NCBI GenBank assembly: GCA_947000775.1
Contig: CAMQGK010000038.1
Location: 3,893,501 to 3,957,500 of the forward strand
DNA: 64,000 nt
Reading direction: 5' to 3'
Origin: Pterois miles
Lineage: Eukaryota > Chordata > Actinopteri > Perciformes > Scorpaenidae
A program made the position numbers and the translations under genes. Below are positions 1 to 12,297 of the stretch, piece by piece. Each line of letters opens with the position of its first letter. Positions within the stretch are counted from its first letter, which is position 1. The notes under the pieces are model-generated. The model was not told the DNA's origin. It searched no databases and saw nothing but the letters and a program-made list of their open reading frames with translations.

Positions 1-2193
1 AGAATGCACAATAAACAAAGTTAAAGATGAATTTGACTTATAGTATTATTAATATTATTATTTTTTAAAATGTCTAAAGATATTGTGGTAACATCATTAT
101 CATGAATTCTTTCAGCTACAATAATCATGTAGTAAAAATCTGATATGGTGACATCCCGTCATCGTCATCATAACTGATGACAGTATTTCGCGGCGTCCTC
201 TGCAGTCGTGTCGATCTCACACTCTTTATTTGTGTGCTGCCCATCTGTCTTCAGACTCGGCCTCTCTCTGCCAGCTGCTGTCTGCTTTCAGTCCAGCCAC
301 AATTACTGCAGGCCAGAAGAAACGGCTCCTTGTGGCCCATTGACGCTCCTTGATGGGAGGTCGGGCCTAATTGGCTGGCGTCCTATCTGCCCCACAATAT
401 GGGCCTTTGAATGTGGAAGTGGAGCTGTGATTAAGTCGGAGCTGTTTGGTTTTAGGTTACACAAAGAGGGACTCTCCAAAGTCCTCAATGGACTCAAGTA
501 GCCTCAATTCAGAGTCCTTTTGTTTACTGAGAGGATCTCTGCCATGCAGTCAACACCAACCAGGAAGACGGGGAAACCACAGGACATATATGTCTGTCAT
601 CTGTGAAGAAAACATGCGCATAGAAATCAGACCTGCAATACGTCGCCTAGAGGAGGCGCTCATGACCACGCCCCCTTTTAGGTGAAACCAATGCCTTGTC
701 CCTTGTAGATGATAACAGAGCAAAACAAGACGTTGAAACATGTCTCCAAACTTCTACTTTAAACAAATCGCAAACAAATCGCTAACAGTAAGTAAAACGC
801 TATGCTGAAGAGTTGCTGTGTAGTTGGTTGAACCAACAATAAACCCAAAAACGCTGATCTCTGATCTGTTCCCCTGCCATGTCCTAAAAAAGATCTCAAA
901 GCTGTAGACCAGACCAGTATGGTTTAAAGTCCAAGCTATAGACCAGACCAGCATCGTCGTCACAGGAGAGAAAATACTGAAAAGCTGTTGTGTAGCAGGT
1001 TAACTGAGGCTTTCACACTGACATCTGAGGCTCATATGATATGTGAATATTCACTGTCAGTGAGCTAAATGGTTAAATGATGCTGGTGACAGTGACTAGC
1101 ATGGCTAGCTAACATTAACCTGAGTAATACAGTCATACATTAACGTTCTAGCAGCATCAGACTGTCGTCTCCAACTGAATCTCAGCCTACAGATCAAACA
1201 GTTGGTTATTTACAGACAACACTGAGTCTAATGGGATTCAATCAGATATGTAGAGATGTCTGGATCAATAATAATATCATTAATATCAGCCACCGTGTTG
1301 GACAGGGGAAGACTGAAGGGACACAGCAGAGAGCAACATTCATTTATCAACGTATCGCCAATGCTAAGGTTCAGGCAAGGTCACTAAATAAATACTAGAC
1401 GTGAATAAAACAAAGGTTTAAATAACAAGAGATCAATAAATATAAACTTGTCATTCCATCAAACATAAGATCACACTGAAGTCTATCAGATCTTTTCAAT
1501 CCCCTAAAAGGGGACGTCTGATGTATACACTTAGAGTATATTACTGTACTTTTTTTGTACTCCAGTGTCCAGTTAGCCTACTTTGTCCTGTAGCCTGTGA
1601 AAAACTGCTTCCTCCTGATCTGGCGTGACCTCTGTCAGTCACAAAGGCTGGCGTCTCTGTAATTTTAGCTCTGTTTCGGACAGTGATGCTCCACCACGTC
1701 TTCAACCCTGTGTGGCTTTGAGCTGAATGAAGACGCAGGTCGACAGAGACGAACGACGTGGAAGAGATTTAGGAGAGCGGGAACTGCAGGCGGTGAGGAT
1801 TGCAGATTGATAAAGAGAGACGGCGGGTTAAAGATGGAGGGATTTCTCAGGACTGGTATATTTGTCAGGGTGGTGTTGGCCAATGGATGCGAGGATGAAG
1901 CAGCGAGTGTGTGCATGTGAGGGATGAGAGCTGCTGGCTTCGTCATCGGTCTGCCTCAGTCCTCGCTGTCAGACCTGATGAACGAGTCGGAGGAGGTCTT
2001 CCCTCAAACAGAGAGACGGATGTGTCACCATTTTGGAGATATTAAGCTCAGAGCAGCAGTTAGGACGTGACTGACCTGAACTTGCTCAGCTCCTCAGAGT
2101 GGCCTGAAGCTATTTAAAACAGGGTTAGACTGGGATGGCTGCTTGTTGGAGTTATTTTCACTGGTACCATCATTTGTCGCATCTCTCAGGCTG
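1..2193. other. Intronic sequence, no recognised feature
   Basis: Mixed-composition DNA. Open frames are short and unconvincing. 310-490 is unusually free of simple repeats and could be tested for conservation. Confidence 0.6.
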
Positions 2194-2256
2194 GCTTCCT
2201 CCTCCTCCTCCTCCTCCTCCTCCTCCTCCTCATCCTCATCCTCATCCTCCTCCTTA
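2194..2256 (+). repeat. (TCC)n microsatellite
   Basis: Thirteen or so CTC/TCC units, then CATCCT repeats. Confidence 0.95.
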
Positions 2257-2864
2257 CACAGAAACAAATGAGCCTAATTCAGAGTATCCAAACAGAATAT
2301 GATGTTTACTTGTGGTGACCAGACAAAAAAAGTTTGTCAGGGATTGTCCCGGTTTCTATCTGGGAGTCATGACTAATATCTGTAAAACACTCAAATTGTC
2401 TCGGTTTTCACCAATATTATATTAATGATAATAATGTTATACTTGTTTTCATTGCTTACATACATATTTATCATGTTCTGTCCAGCTCATTATTACAAAA
2501 CTCACTATAAAAATATTATGTGTGTTAATCAGCCAATGTGTCGTTAGCCAGGGGTCCATCCAAATTTATGGCAAATTTTAGCCAAATTTTAAGAAAATCT
2601 GCAGAGGAAAATGCGAATGAATGCTTGTTTCCATCAACAACTGTTGTGTGATTAATAATAGTTTAGTTTCATCGAGACGAGCAGTTGGTGGAAAAGCGTT
2701 TCACCGCTGCAGAAGAAGAGCGCGCAGCAAGATGACCAAATTAAAAAGCACCAGTCGAACCTCAAATGGTGAAAAACAACATACTGGACGGGTGAATGCT
2801 GACAGCGTAAAGAGCTTTGAGTAGTCGGAAGACTAGAAAAGTGCTAAATGTAAGTCCATTTATT

Positions 2865-3000
2865 ACTTGGACCAGGCTGAAATATCTCCTGTCTATTGGG
2901 ATTAGTTAACACGATAATCGGCGTATTAGTGCAGATTCATTTCAATGCCACTAATTTCTTTAACGCATTAATGCAACTTGTGTTTTTCAGCCAAGCGTAA
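2865..3000 (-). mobile_element. Family-1 MITE end fragment
   Basis: Contains ATTTCTTTAACGCATTAATGC and TTAACACGATAATCGGCGTA, which match the end of family-1 copies. It follows a SINE-tail-like AAATGTAAGTCCATTTATTA. The same arrangement (SINE tail, AGACTGAAATATCT spacer, MITE end) recurs at 13509-13660. Confidence 0.6.
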
Positions 3001-3008
3001 AAAAAACA

Positions 3009-3032
3009 ATATTTTTTTTTTTTTTTTTTTTT
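3009..3032. repeat. Poly-T run
   Basis: A T homopolymer of about 22 bases between family-1 fragments. Confidence 0.85.
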
Positions 3033-3088
3033 GCAAGTTGAAAATGTGCATAAAAACAAGTGGATAGAAACACACCTTATGTCTCAGG

Positions 3089-3994
3089 CAGGGCTGTCAG
3101 CGTTAATGTGGTAAGAACACATTTTTGTTTTAAAGCTACAATTTTTTTTAACCCATTAACATAACATTTGTGATTTTTAGGTTGTAGCAGCTCAGCTCAC
3201 TTTTAAAGCTAGAGTGAAGATACTGGTGTCATATGAAACTAGAGAACCTGATGGATCCATCAGTACCAACCAGGTCAGACTAGCTGGTAGTGAAGGAGGC
3301 TAAATAACGTTTGTCAAGGAAAAACTGTCATTTCCATTTTCAAAGGAGTCCCTTTACCTTTGACCTGAGGGAACGGGGGTGATCCTGACTGACTTTATTG
3401 TCTTTCAGAGACATATATGCTACATATATCCTATGAAACTAGAAAACCTGATGAATCCATTGGTACCAACAATGTCATGCTAACATGTCGGGAAAGAGGT
3501 TAAATAACGCTCCAAATTTATGCTAAATTTTCGCGCGGAAAAACTGTCAGGGCCATTTTCAAAGGGGTCCCTTGACCTCTGACCTCCAGATGTGTGAATG
3601 TAAATGGGTTCTCTGGGTCCCCACCAGTCTCCCCTTTACAGACGTGCCCACTTTATGATAATCCCAGTCAGTCTGGATCAAGTCATAGTCAAGTCAGCAC
3701 TCTGACACACTGACAGCTGTTGCTGTCTGTTGGGCTGCAGTTTGCCATGTTCTGATTGGAGCAGATTATTGATGCTAAAGTCACAACCTGGGAGGGTTTC
3801 TGGACAATATCTGTCATTGATTAGTGTTGTTAGTTGATTTATAAGAATAAGTATATACATATATTTACATAAAGCAGCATAGTAGTCCACTCATGTTGAT
3901 GAGAGAATTAAATACTGGGCAAATCTCCCTTTAAGGTTTATTTTGAACAGATAAAAAATGAATGATTAAATATTTTAATCAATTGACAGCCCTT
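3089..3994 (-). mobile_element. Family-1 hAT-like MITE, near full length
   Basis: Bounded by CAGGGCTGTCA and TTGACAGCCCT, an inverted repeat of about 10 bp. Interior landmarks shared by all copies here include CCTTTGAC/CTTGACCTCTGACC, GTAAATGGGTTCTCTGGG, CACACTGACAGCTGTTG, GGAGGGTTTCTGGACAATAT, and AAATCTCCCTTTAAGG near the end. No transposase is present. Flanking 8-bp duplications are not visible. The first half repeats the same block (AACCTGATG.ATCCAT.GGTACC) twice, at about 3235 and 3440. Confidence 0.75.
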
Positions 3995-4210
3995 TCATGA
4001 GTCTTGCTCCTGTGTAGAGGGGCATACCTGTAGTAAGTGTCAGACTCACATTTATTTATTCATATCATATGTCATCTATGTCTGTCTTTTTCAACGTCTA
4101 GTTTCGCTGTAGTTCACTCTGTGGTGGTAAAGGATCTCTATGTTGACAGATAGACTGACGTTAATGTGTGTTTGTGATCGTATGTGGCTGTACAACGGGT
4201 CATCTGACAG

Positions 4211-4262
<52 letters not shown>
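4211..4262. repeat. (CA)n microsatellite
   Basis: About 26 uninterrupted CA units. Confidence 0.97.
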
Positions 4263-4265
<3 letters not shown>

Positions 4266-4659
4266 ATAGGATTTGTGTGTGTCTCATTCAGCAGTGCTCA
4301 GGCTTCCCTCCGTCTGCCATTCACTCTCAGAGTAAGAGGATATGCATTTGGCAGCCTGAGTAGATGAAAATTTGTCTCGTTGTTTACAGTTACACATTTT
4401 GGAGCCATGTATTTTTGGTGTAACAGTTCATAATCCCGTATGGTAGACGGAGCTGCTCCCAGCTGTCACATTGACCGGATACTGGGAGGTTTATGGGTCT
4501 TCAACCGATGCAAGCTGCATTAAGAGTTGACGGGTTAAAGTGTAAAAGCTTCTAGTCCACGCTGGGTTTCTGAGGAGCAGCATCAGCTCAACAACTGGCC
4601 AGAAATCAATTAATCGGTTCCTGTTACTACAGCTAACAGGGCCAAAACACCTGTCTCCC

Positions 4660-5146
4660 AACACAATACTGTCATGATGTGTTGTGATTCAGTATTCTGA
4701 TTTATTGTGATTGTTGTTAACTTTTTTACCGCTAGACCACGGGGAGAAACCGTTGAATCAGACACTTCTAGGGACTTTTACTTTGTAAAATCTTTAAATG
4801 AATCCAGTAAAAATGTTTGATTTTCAGCATGTCTGTAGTCAGAGATGTACTGAAGTCAAATATATCAGGATCATTGTCAGGAATTATTTGTTATATTTTT
4901 CATCCAGCAACCCAAAAATCAAAGAATAAAGACATTTCTCTCACAGATTAGTGATATTTTCTTTTTAATTTATAAGGGACATGTAATGTTTTATACTTCT
5001 GCTGAATATAATCCATCAATCTGATTTCCAAAGATGGATTTTGTATATACAGTTCCCTTTGTTGACACCTTATTTTGAAAGGTGAACATAGTGCCAGGTG
5101 TCTACTTCCTCTAAGTTCTCCAAGGTGGTCTCTAGCTCTCCGTTAA
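4660..5146 (-). mobile_element. Family-2 MITE, 3' half
   Basis: Reverse-oriented. Contains TTCTGATTTATTGTGATTG, AATGAATCCAGTAAAAATG, ATATATCAGGATCATTGTCA, AATCAAAGAATAAAGACATT and CTCCAAGGTGGTCTCTAGCT, the reverse complements of family-2 landmarks. Confidence 0.68.
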
Positions 5147-5165
5147 CATATTTACATATATATAG

Positions 5166-5345
5166 CCTGGCACTGATCCATCCAGACTCCATTCAGAAAA
5201 CAAGCATTTTAAAAGTTGTTTGCTTGTCGTCTTGCAGACAGACCTGACAAAGCATCAGTTCAGATTTATTTTAGTAATCAGCATCATTATGTAGTTATTT
5301 CAGCATCATTTTGATCTGTTTATTGATATTAGATTCAGTTTGCTT
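5166..5345. repeat. Dispersed repeat, copy 1 of 2
   Basis: Shares CTCCATTCAGAAAACAAGCA, CATCAGTTCAGA, TAATCAGCATCATTAT and CAGCATCATTTTGATCTGTT with 58283-58465. It follows family-2 sequence directly, so it may be an extension of that element. Superfamily unknown. Confidence 0.6.
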
Positions 5346-5420
5346 CACTTCACACTGGTGTGAAACTGTGAGAACCTTCTTTTTCCTGTGTAGCAGAGTC
5401 AGCATGAGTTGTGTGTTATA

Positions 5421-5421
<1 letters not shown>

Positions 5422-5502
<81 letters not shown>
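5422..5502. repeat. (GT)n microsatellite
   Basis: About 40 uninterrupted GT units; able to form Z-DNA in principle. Confidence 0.98.
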
Positions 5503-5505
<3 letters not shown>

Positions 5506-6398
5506 CTGTGGCTCGGTCCTCTCTGGTGATTTAGTAGTGGCCATTAGAGGCAAAGCGACGTTAATCCATCCAGCAGAGTGGAGTGATAAAAGTTTCATTA
5601 AAACATCGATCAGACGCCTCCGTCAGTGGGCGGAGAGGCCAGTTCACTTCCTGGTGTCTGTCTGGAAACACCTGTGAAGGCGTGAATGTCAACCTGTCAG
5701 TGTTTTTATAGCGGCGGCGGGAGAAGACGAGAACAAAAGGACGTCTGAGGTGTTCCCTGCATGGTCTCTGAGAAATAAAATGTTCAGAGGGTTGAGAGCT
5801 AATTTACACATTTCACATCATAAACAGTGAGATGGTGATTATGTTCATCTCTGTATGTTTACACACAGTGGTTTACACTGATTTAATTAGAGCTCTTCAT
5901 ATTACACAGGTCACATCTCACTGAACCAACTGTTTTATATACAAAGCACACGTTATTGTGAGTACACCAATTATTAAATGTAAATCCAGTGAACTGGGTC
6001 ATTGAGTGTTGATGAGGATGAGTGCGCCGACTCTCACCCACTTCTGCCTTAAGGAAATACCAGATATGCAGATTTCCAACGAGTCCTGTAAAATAACTAG
6101 AAAATATGCCGTTTCTTCAAATGTCCTCAGTTTGCATATCTTATTTCTCATTTTTCACACATTTTCCTACGAATGTCCAGCATCAATTTCTGCTCCAGTC
6201 TTTTCAAAATAAATTTCCATCTTCACAGGAAGTAGCTTAGTGAGGATTAAGCTACAAAACCACTTAGTTAAGGTTTGGAAAGTAGTGTTACTTAAGTACA
6301 GATGATAGGATACAAATAAATCAACGTTGACTTCAGGAACGCCTGGTGTTTTTAGACCGACCTGACCTCCTTCCTGCGCTGTGTTTGCTGCTATTTAT

Positions 6399-7477
6399 TA
6401 GGGGTGGAAAAGAAATATTCACCATGTATCGTAATTTTTTTTTCCTTTTTTTTAAGGATTTTGAAAAATATTTTTTAATGCCAGAATTGATGTATTTGCT
6501 TCATCTGAGTCTATGTGGAGGTAGAAGGATGTTACTGCGTTTATTGTGGTTGTCTGAGTAACGTGACGTCATATCCGTTCTGTATCCGTCAACCAAAACA
6601 AACCTCAGAAAGTATTAAAGGTTGGAGGGTCAGCGTGGATCCGACCTCCACCCTCCATGTTAAATCCAGCCTGGTAAACACTACACGTCCAGTAAAGGAG
6701 GGAAACACTTTGGGTTTCACACATTACAGGAAAAGCAGAGCTAGACATCACGGCTAAAGCTGCACGCTAACTCTGTCATGGACAGGAAATGTTATCATAT
6801 CACAGTAACGTGCGGTCCGGCCGGCCGTCGCTCTCGTCTCCGTGGTCCAATGGGCCGACGCTACAACTGTAGAGCGCCATATACTGACATTTATGTTAAA
6901 TACATTCAAACGGCCCCGATGGAGCTGAACATGGATGGATAAAGAGAACGGAGCTGACGGAGAGCTAGAGACCACCTTGGAGAAGTTAGAGGAAGTAGAC
7001 ATCTGGGACTACATCTGCTTTTCAAAATAAAGTGTTACCAAAGGGAACTGTATATACAAAATACATCTATGGAAATAAGATTGATTGGATTATATTCAGC
7101 AAAAGTACAAAACATTACATGTCCCTTATAGATTAAAAATAAAATACCACTAATCTGTGATGGAAATGTCTTTATTCTTTGATTTTTGGTTTGCTGAATA
7201 AAATATGTAATAAATAATTCCCGACAATGATCCTGATATATTTGACTTTAGGACATCTCTGACTACATACATGCTGAAAATCAAACATTTTTACTGGATT
7301 CATTTAGAGATTTTACAAAGTGAAAGTCACTGGAAATGTCTGATTGAACTTTCCCCCAATGATCTAGTGGTAAAAACTTAACAACAATCACAATAAATCA
7401 GAATACCAAATTGCAATACTTAAAAAATACCCAAATACCATGATACTATTGAAGAGAGGTGAATCATCCCAGCCCTT
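6399..7477 (+). mobile_element. Family-2 hAT-like MITE, near full length
   Basis: Starts TAGGGGTGGAAAAGAAAT and ends ATCATCCCAGCCCTT. Landmarks are ATATCCGTTCTGTATCCGTC, AGGTTGGAGGGTCAGCGTGG, CACTTTGGGTTTCACAC, CAATGGGCCGACGCTACAAC, AACGGCCCCGATGGAGCTGA and TCTTTATTCTTTGATTTTTG. Flanks CTATTTAT and GTATTGAT agree at 6 of 8 positions, a possible decayed 8-bp duplication. A minus-strand 82-codon open frame (6754-7002) is shared with other copies. Confidence 0.74.
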
Positions 7478-10299
7478 GTATTGATACTTTTTGCATACAT
7501 TTTTTTTTTACACAATTTTGTTCACAATTGGACTTTGTGGGATAGACACAAACTAGTCTATTTACTTTTCATAGGTATCGCTGTGAACGGTAGATGAGGA
7601 CATCCTGCACATTAATATATATATATCAGTCATCACAACAATCTGATTGTTTTTATATTTCTGGATTCAAATCACATTGCGCTCCACAAAGCAATTAAGA
7701 AATAGTAAAAAAAACAGATTAAAATGATACAGAATACAGTAAAATAAAGTAATAATAATCAAATAGAAGTGAAGCAGTTGGATTGTACGAGGAAGACTGA
7801 GGTCAAACTGAACTGTAGTCGGTGGATTAATAGCAGTAAATGTGCTGTATTGTATTGAAGGAAAGTGCTGACGGAGTGAGAGGAAGTGGGAAGAGGCTAA
7901 TGGGCAGTTAGCCGCCTGCAGGCTTCTGGTGAGATGAGTTTATGTCCCTGGTGACTTTCTTCATCTCCTCACAGCTGGAGACGCTCAGAGCAAACATGTC
8001 AGTACTCACTGTAAGGCTGACAGTGGTTCTGCTGGTCACACGTACACAACGATGCTAACGGGGATGCTGTGGTTCCTCCAGACCGGGTTCAGCTGATTGG
8101 AGGACAGCTGGACGTAGATAAGGTCCCATTATATTTCGGTTGCGATTTAAAAATATATTTGTGTGTGTGTGTAAATTTGTGTATTGATATGTATCAATAA
8201 GGCCCAAAGTACATATGGATGCACAGTTTTTTTGTCCTGGGCTGTTTTTCCTGGTTTGGTCTGTGCTCCTTAGTTCCAGTGAAGGCATCGATTTAACTGA
8301 TTAATGCTGTCAGTTAAACAGTTAAAAGAAATATTAAGAAGGAGCTGAAAAGCTGAGCAAAACAAAGCTCGTCACTTAAAGGAGAAAAGGAGAAAAACGT
8401 TGGCGGCGTTTCTGCTGCCGCTGCTATTTCTACAGTTTGACTTTCATAATGACCATTTCATTTCACAATAAATGTCATTTATGTTTATTTTAGGCAGGTA
8501 CAGGTCAAGAAACGTGTCCTCATTTGTAAACTTTAGTAATAATCCACCATTAAATCCTGTACTATATTCATTCATGAAGCCCTGCAAGTCACTACGTGTT
8601 CTACAACACTGTCCTGCACATATTTCAGATTAAAAGCCTTGTGTTAACAAATGAAGGAGTTCTGTCCACCGAAAAACAAACATCTGAGGGATTTTATTTT
8701 GAAATGAAAGCAGGAAGTTTTGTTTTAAAAATAAAGCTTGACTTTTTTTCATGTCCGTGACATTTTCTACAGATATAGACATCGAAAGTGTAGTAATGTT
8801 GCTGATATGATGTTAATATATGGTCAAACAGTCACTTCCACCATCTGCCACTGCTGTGAACCAAACGGCTTGCGTCAAAAATAGACGAGACCTTGAATCT
8901 CTAGAAGAGATGCAGCTGATGCGCGTCTCATGTGGGCGGTGTGGCAGCTCTAACTTGTTAACATAGATGCCGAAATAAAAAAAACGACAGTTAACGTAGG
9001 TCTGGCCCTGGGATGGGTGAGCCTGTGTTGCAGATGCATGGATGTATAAAGAGAACTGGATCCAGCGTTGGGGTTTTGGCCCCGTTCATTCTTATGAAAG
9101 CTGGTCAGTGGTGCATGAAGACAGTGAGTAGACTTCCAGGTCTGGAAAAGTACCCGGGTGTTTTGGGTCTTCTGGGTCTTACTGGGCCCTAATGCGCATG
9201 TCTGATAAGCGCAGTGGCGTCCACTCGGTCACATGACTCGGTCACCGGGTTTCAACGTAACAGCTTGTGCTGTCGCCACGGTCTGGGTCTCCATAGACAT
9301 AAACAGAGGGAGGAAATACTACAGTATACTTTTGGCCGTATATTGTACTGAGGTTGACTTAATATTGATCTTCTCCTCTAATCCTTGTTGAGACATCAAA
9401 CAAAGATATTTACAAAAATGTTGCAGGACTCCTTTTCAGTGTTTCATTGAAAATCCTTTGTCTCATTTTCTATCACATTGTTATGTTGTTGTGGTGTTTC
9501 AGCCTTCATCATTATCATAGCTGCCCTCTGGTCACACATCTGTAATGAATAAATGATACCATGTTTTCTTAGAGTGTGTCTTCCCTGCAGCGGCTGCTGC
9601 TGCTGCATCCTGCATGTGCTCCTGATTTAAATCCCAGATGCTGACGTAGAAGCAGGTTTTTTATCACTGTCCTGTTTATGGTTGTTTTTTATTTCCATAC
9701 TGCACAGATGTAGTACTGAGAATGGCCCAGATATTAGCAGAGATATTCATCATGGCCTCGTCGCCTGTGGTCCTGGGGCTCTGCGAGTCACGAGTGCTTT
9801 CGGCAGCAATAAAAGAGATTTTCCGCCTGAGATATTCAATAAAATGATATCACAGCTCTGCTTTAGATGAGAACAATAAATGACCCTTTCATTATGGCTA
9901 GATTGGACTGCAAGTGACCAAGTTACCAACGAGAGATTTGAATGTTATTTTAATGATATAAAAATATATGGATGAGTGAGTCTTCCTATCCAGAGGATGA
10001 CTTCCATTACAAGTTCAGACAGGCAGGGAGCTTCTTGTAGTATATTTTGTTGTGTTTTATAACACATTTAACATTTTTTTTCTGTTCTCCCTCCGACTGT
10101 ATAAAACACAGTAATTGTCCACATTTGTTCTATGTGTATAGTCAGTAACAGTAAGGCCTTCAGCTCACTGAAACACATGCATGTGGTGTTGTTTTTGAAG
10201 ATTTCATCTTGATCCTATGGCAGTAAAACACTATAGGCTAAATACTACCGGAGACTGGATGGAAGAATTACAGGAGGGACTGCAACCATGAATGCAACC
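7478..10299. other. Intronic sequence with a possible old repeat
   Basis: 8290-9010 (GATTAATGCTGTCAGTTAAA ... GCGTCTCATGTGGGCGGTGT, ACAGTTAACGTAGGTCTGGC) has the look of an old hAT-like repeat, but I cannot bound it. 9690-9900 is non-repetitive with several AT-rich core motifs. Nothing else is recognised. Confidence 0.5.
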
Positions 10300-10620
10300 T
10301 GACAAAATGTGGTTAGGCTTAGAAAAAAAAATCCCAAAAGAAGTCCAATTTTTTATGAAAAACTGAAAAAAATGACAAAAAATGTTTGAAAATAGGCCAA
10401 CAAAAGGCAGAAGAAAAGTCGGACATATGTCTGAAAAAAATCCAAAAAATGTCTGAAATACGTCCTGAAAATTGTCTGGAAGAAGCCCCAAAATATCCAA
10501 AACAAGGCCTCAGAAAAATGCCCTAAAATATGTCAGAAAAATGCCCTAAAATATGTCAGAAAAATGCCCTAAAATATGTCAGAAAAATGCCCTAAAATAT
10601 GTCAGAAAAATGCCAACAAA
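10300..10620. repeat. A-rich repeat with 23-bp tandem array
   Basis: 10510-10613 holds about 4.5 units of CAGAAAAATGCCCTAAAATA+TGT. Upstream is a looser set of GTCTGAAAAAAATCC and AAAGGCAGAAGAAAAGTC motifs that recur at 11740-12060 and 51765-51840. Confidence 0.85.
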
Positions 10621-11072
10621 AAAATGTATTTAATCCAGCTCCCAGCTAGCACTCCCATCCCCCCCGAGAGTTAAAAAATAGCACATCGGGAACACAGTAC
10701 TTTGGCTCCTCTCAGCCTTCAACTGCACTTTATTATTCCACCTTTATGAATGGACGGAGACGTAATGTCTTGACGTCAGCAACGAGGGCGCTGCATTTTG
10801 AGATGTAGAAAGACGAGTGAGTGGAAACGCTGGAGCTGTCAGTTCGCATCAGACAAACAGCATACAGACTCATTACTACGACTCTGAGCATCACTACAGT
10901 CACCCAACAACCTGAAGGAGCCACGACATCTTTTAGTCATGTACGTTAGACTGCAGGAATCCATCTCAGACAGCTTGCAAATAAACCCCAAGCAGGGCTC
11001 AGCACAGAGCGTTGTGTTATTGACTGAAACCTCCTTTTATCAGACTGTTGTGAAGGGATGCTTGCTCAGACC

Positions 11073-11345
11073 CACGCTAGGGCTGCATTTAGAAAAAATA
11101 TCTAGTTGTGATTATTTTGACTGATATTGCAATGGCGATATGATCTGCGATATTAGTAGGGAATGATCATTTTTACATCATTATTCTCATTTTCATTAAA
11201 ACTTGATTTTTGCAGGGTGTCTGTACCAAACAAATATGTTTCCTTAAGTGTGTAGCATCTCTGCAGCGCAACAATATTTAATTTAAAATGGTATTTTGAC
11301 ACATATTTCACCTTTGCTGAAAATTTGGACCAGAAAACGAGCTAA
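11073..11345. mobile_element. hAT-like fragment
   Basis: Starts TAGGGCTGCATTTAGAAAAA with ATATCTAGTTGTGATTATTT and GATATGATCTGCGATATTAG, typical of a fish hAT-like family. The beginning recurs at 38457 (TAGGGCTGCACAGTTTTGGC). The 3' end is not recognised. Confidence 0.5.
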
Positions 11346-11602
11346 AATGGTGCAGTGTGTGCCGAGCTTACACCTGAGTAGATATAGTAAATGTTTCCTG
11401 TGAAGACAGAAGCTTATTTTGAAAAGACTGTGTGCATGTAACAAGCGTAAATTAATACTCTGAATACCTTTTTAAGAGATCATACGAATTATTGTGTGAG
11501 GATATGTCAAACTGTTCATAACACCAGCTGTTTTTTTTTGAGTAAGTGAGCTCAAAACTGTCTCCTGAATGCAGAGAAAGTTGGACCGAATATCACAACA
11601 AT

Positions 11603-11735
11603 CCCAGAGTCGGATCTCCTGCCAGGTTTTCCTGGGATTAGTGCTGCATCCCACCTTGGGGGGACATACAGTATCTGATGCCTGTGTACAGCAGTGTTGA
11701 AAGCCAGAGTGGACGATCTTTTCGTTCTTTTGGGA
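11603..11735. repeat. Local duplication, copy 1
   Basis: CCCAGAGTCGGATCTCCTGC through GGGGGGACATACAGTATCTG to GGACGATCTTTTCGTTCTTT. It matches 12150-12297 in order and orientation. Confidence 0.85.
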
Positions 11736-11739
11736 ATTT

Positions 11740-12060
11740 CCCGAAAGATGTCCGAAAAAAACATAAAACATAAAAACAAAATTGTCTGAAACTAGGCCAA
11801 AGAAAGGCAGAAGAAAAGTCTGACATGTCCAAAAAAACATGAAAATATCCCAAAAATGACTTATGTTCTTTTGAGGAAAAATAGGCTTAAAAAAGGAAGA
11901 AGAAAAGTCTAATATATCTCCGAAAAAATGTCATGAGAATATCTGAATAAAGTCTGATCAATAGCTGGATCAATATCCGAAAATAGGTTGAAGAAAGGCA
12001 GAAGAAAGTCTGACATATTTCTGAAAAATGTCATGAAATTATCAAGAAAAAGAAAGGCCA
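11740..12060. repeat. A-rich GTCTGAAAAAATG-type repeat
   Basis: Repeated ATAGGC/TGAAGAAAGGCAGAAG and TCTGACATAT motifs, as at 10300-10500. Decayed, with no clear period. Confidence 0.65.
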
Positions 12061-12149
12061 AAAATCAGCTGATGATTCGGTATGTTGAGATTTCTGTGTT
12101 AAAATGAAGGTTTTTTTCTGGCTGTGATACCTGAAGACAGACAGCTCAA

Positions 12150-12297
12150 TCCCAGAGTCAGATCTCCTGCCAGGTTTTCCTGGGATTACCGAGTGCTGCA
12201 TCCCACCAAGGGGGACATACAGTATCTGAGGCCTGTGTACAGCAGTGTTGGGGGCAAATATGGAGGCCAGAGTGGAGGATCTTTTGTTCTTTTGGGG
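12150..12297. repeat. Local duplication, copy 2
   Basis: Has an extra CCGAG in the GGATTACCGAGTGCTGCATC stretch and an extra GGGCAAATATGGA compared with copy 1. The A-rich GAAAAATGTC repeat lies between the two copies. Confidence 0.85.

Noticed and set aside
5411..5677. Poly-Val/Cys frame
   Set aside because: Translation of the (GT)n microsatellite.
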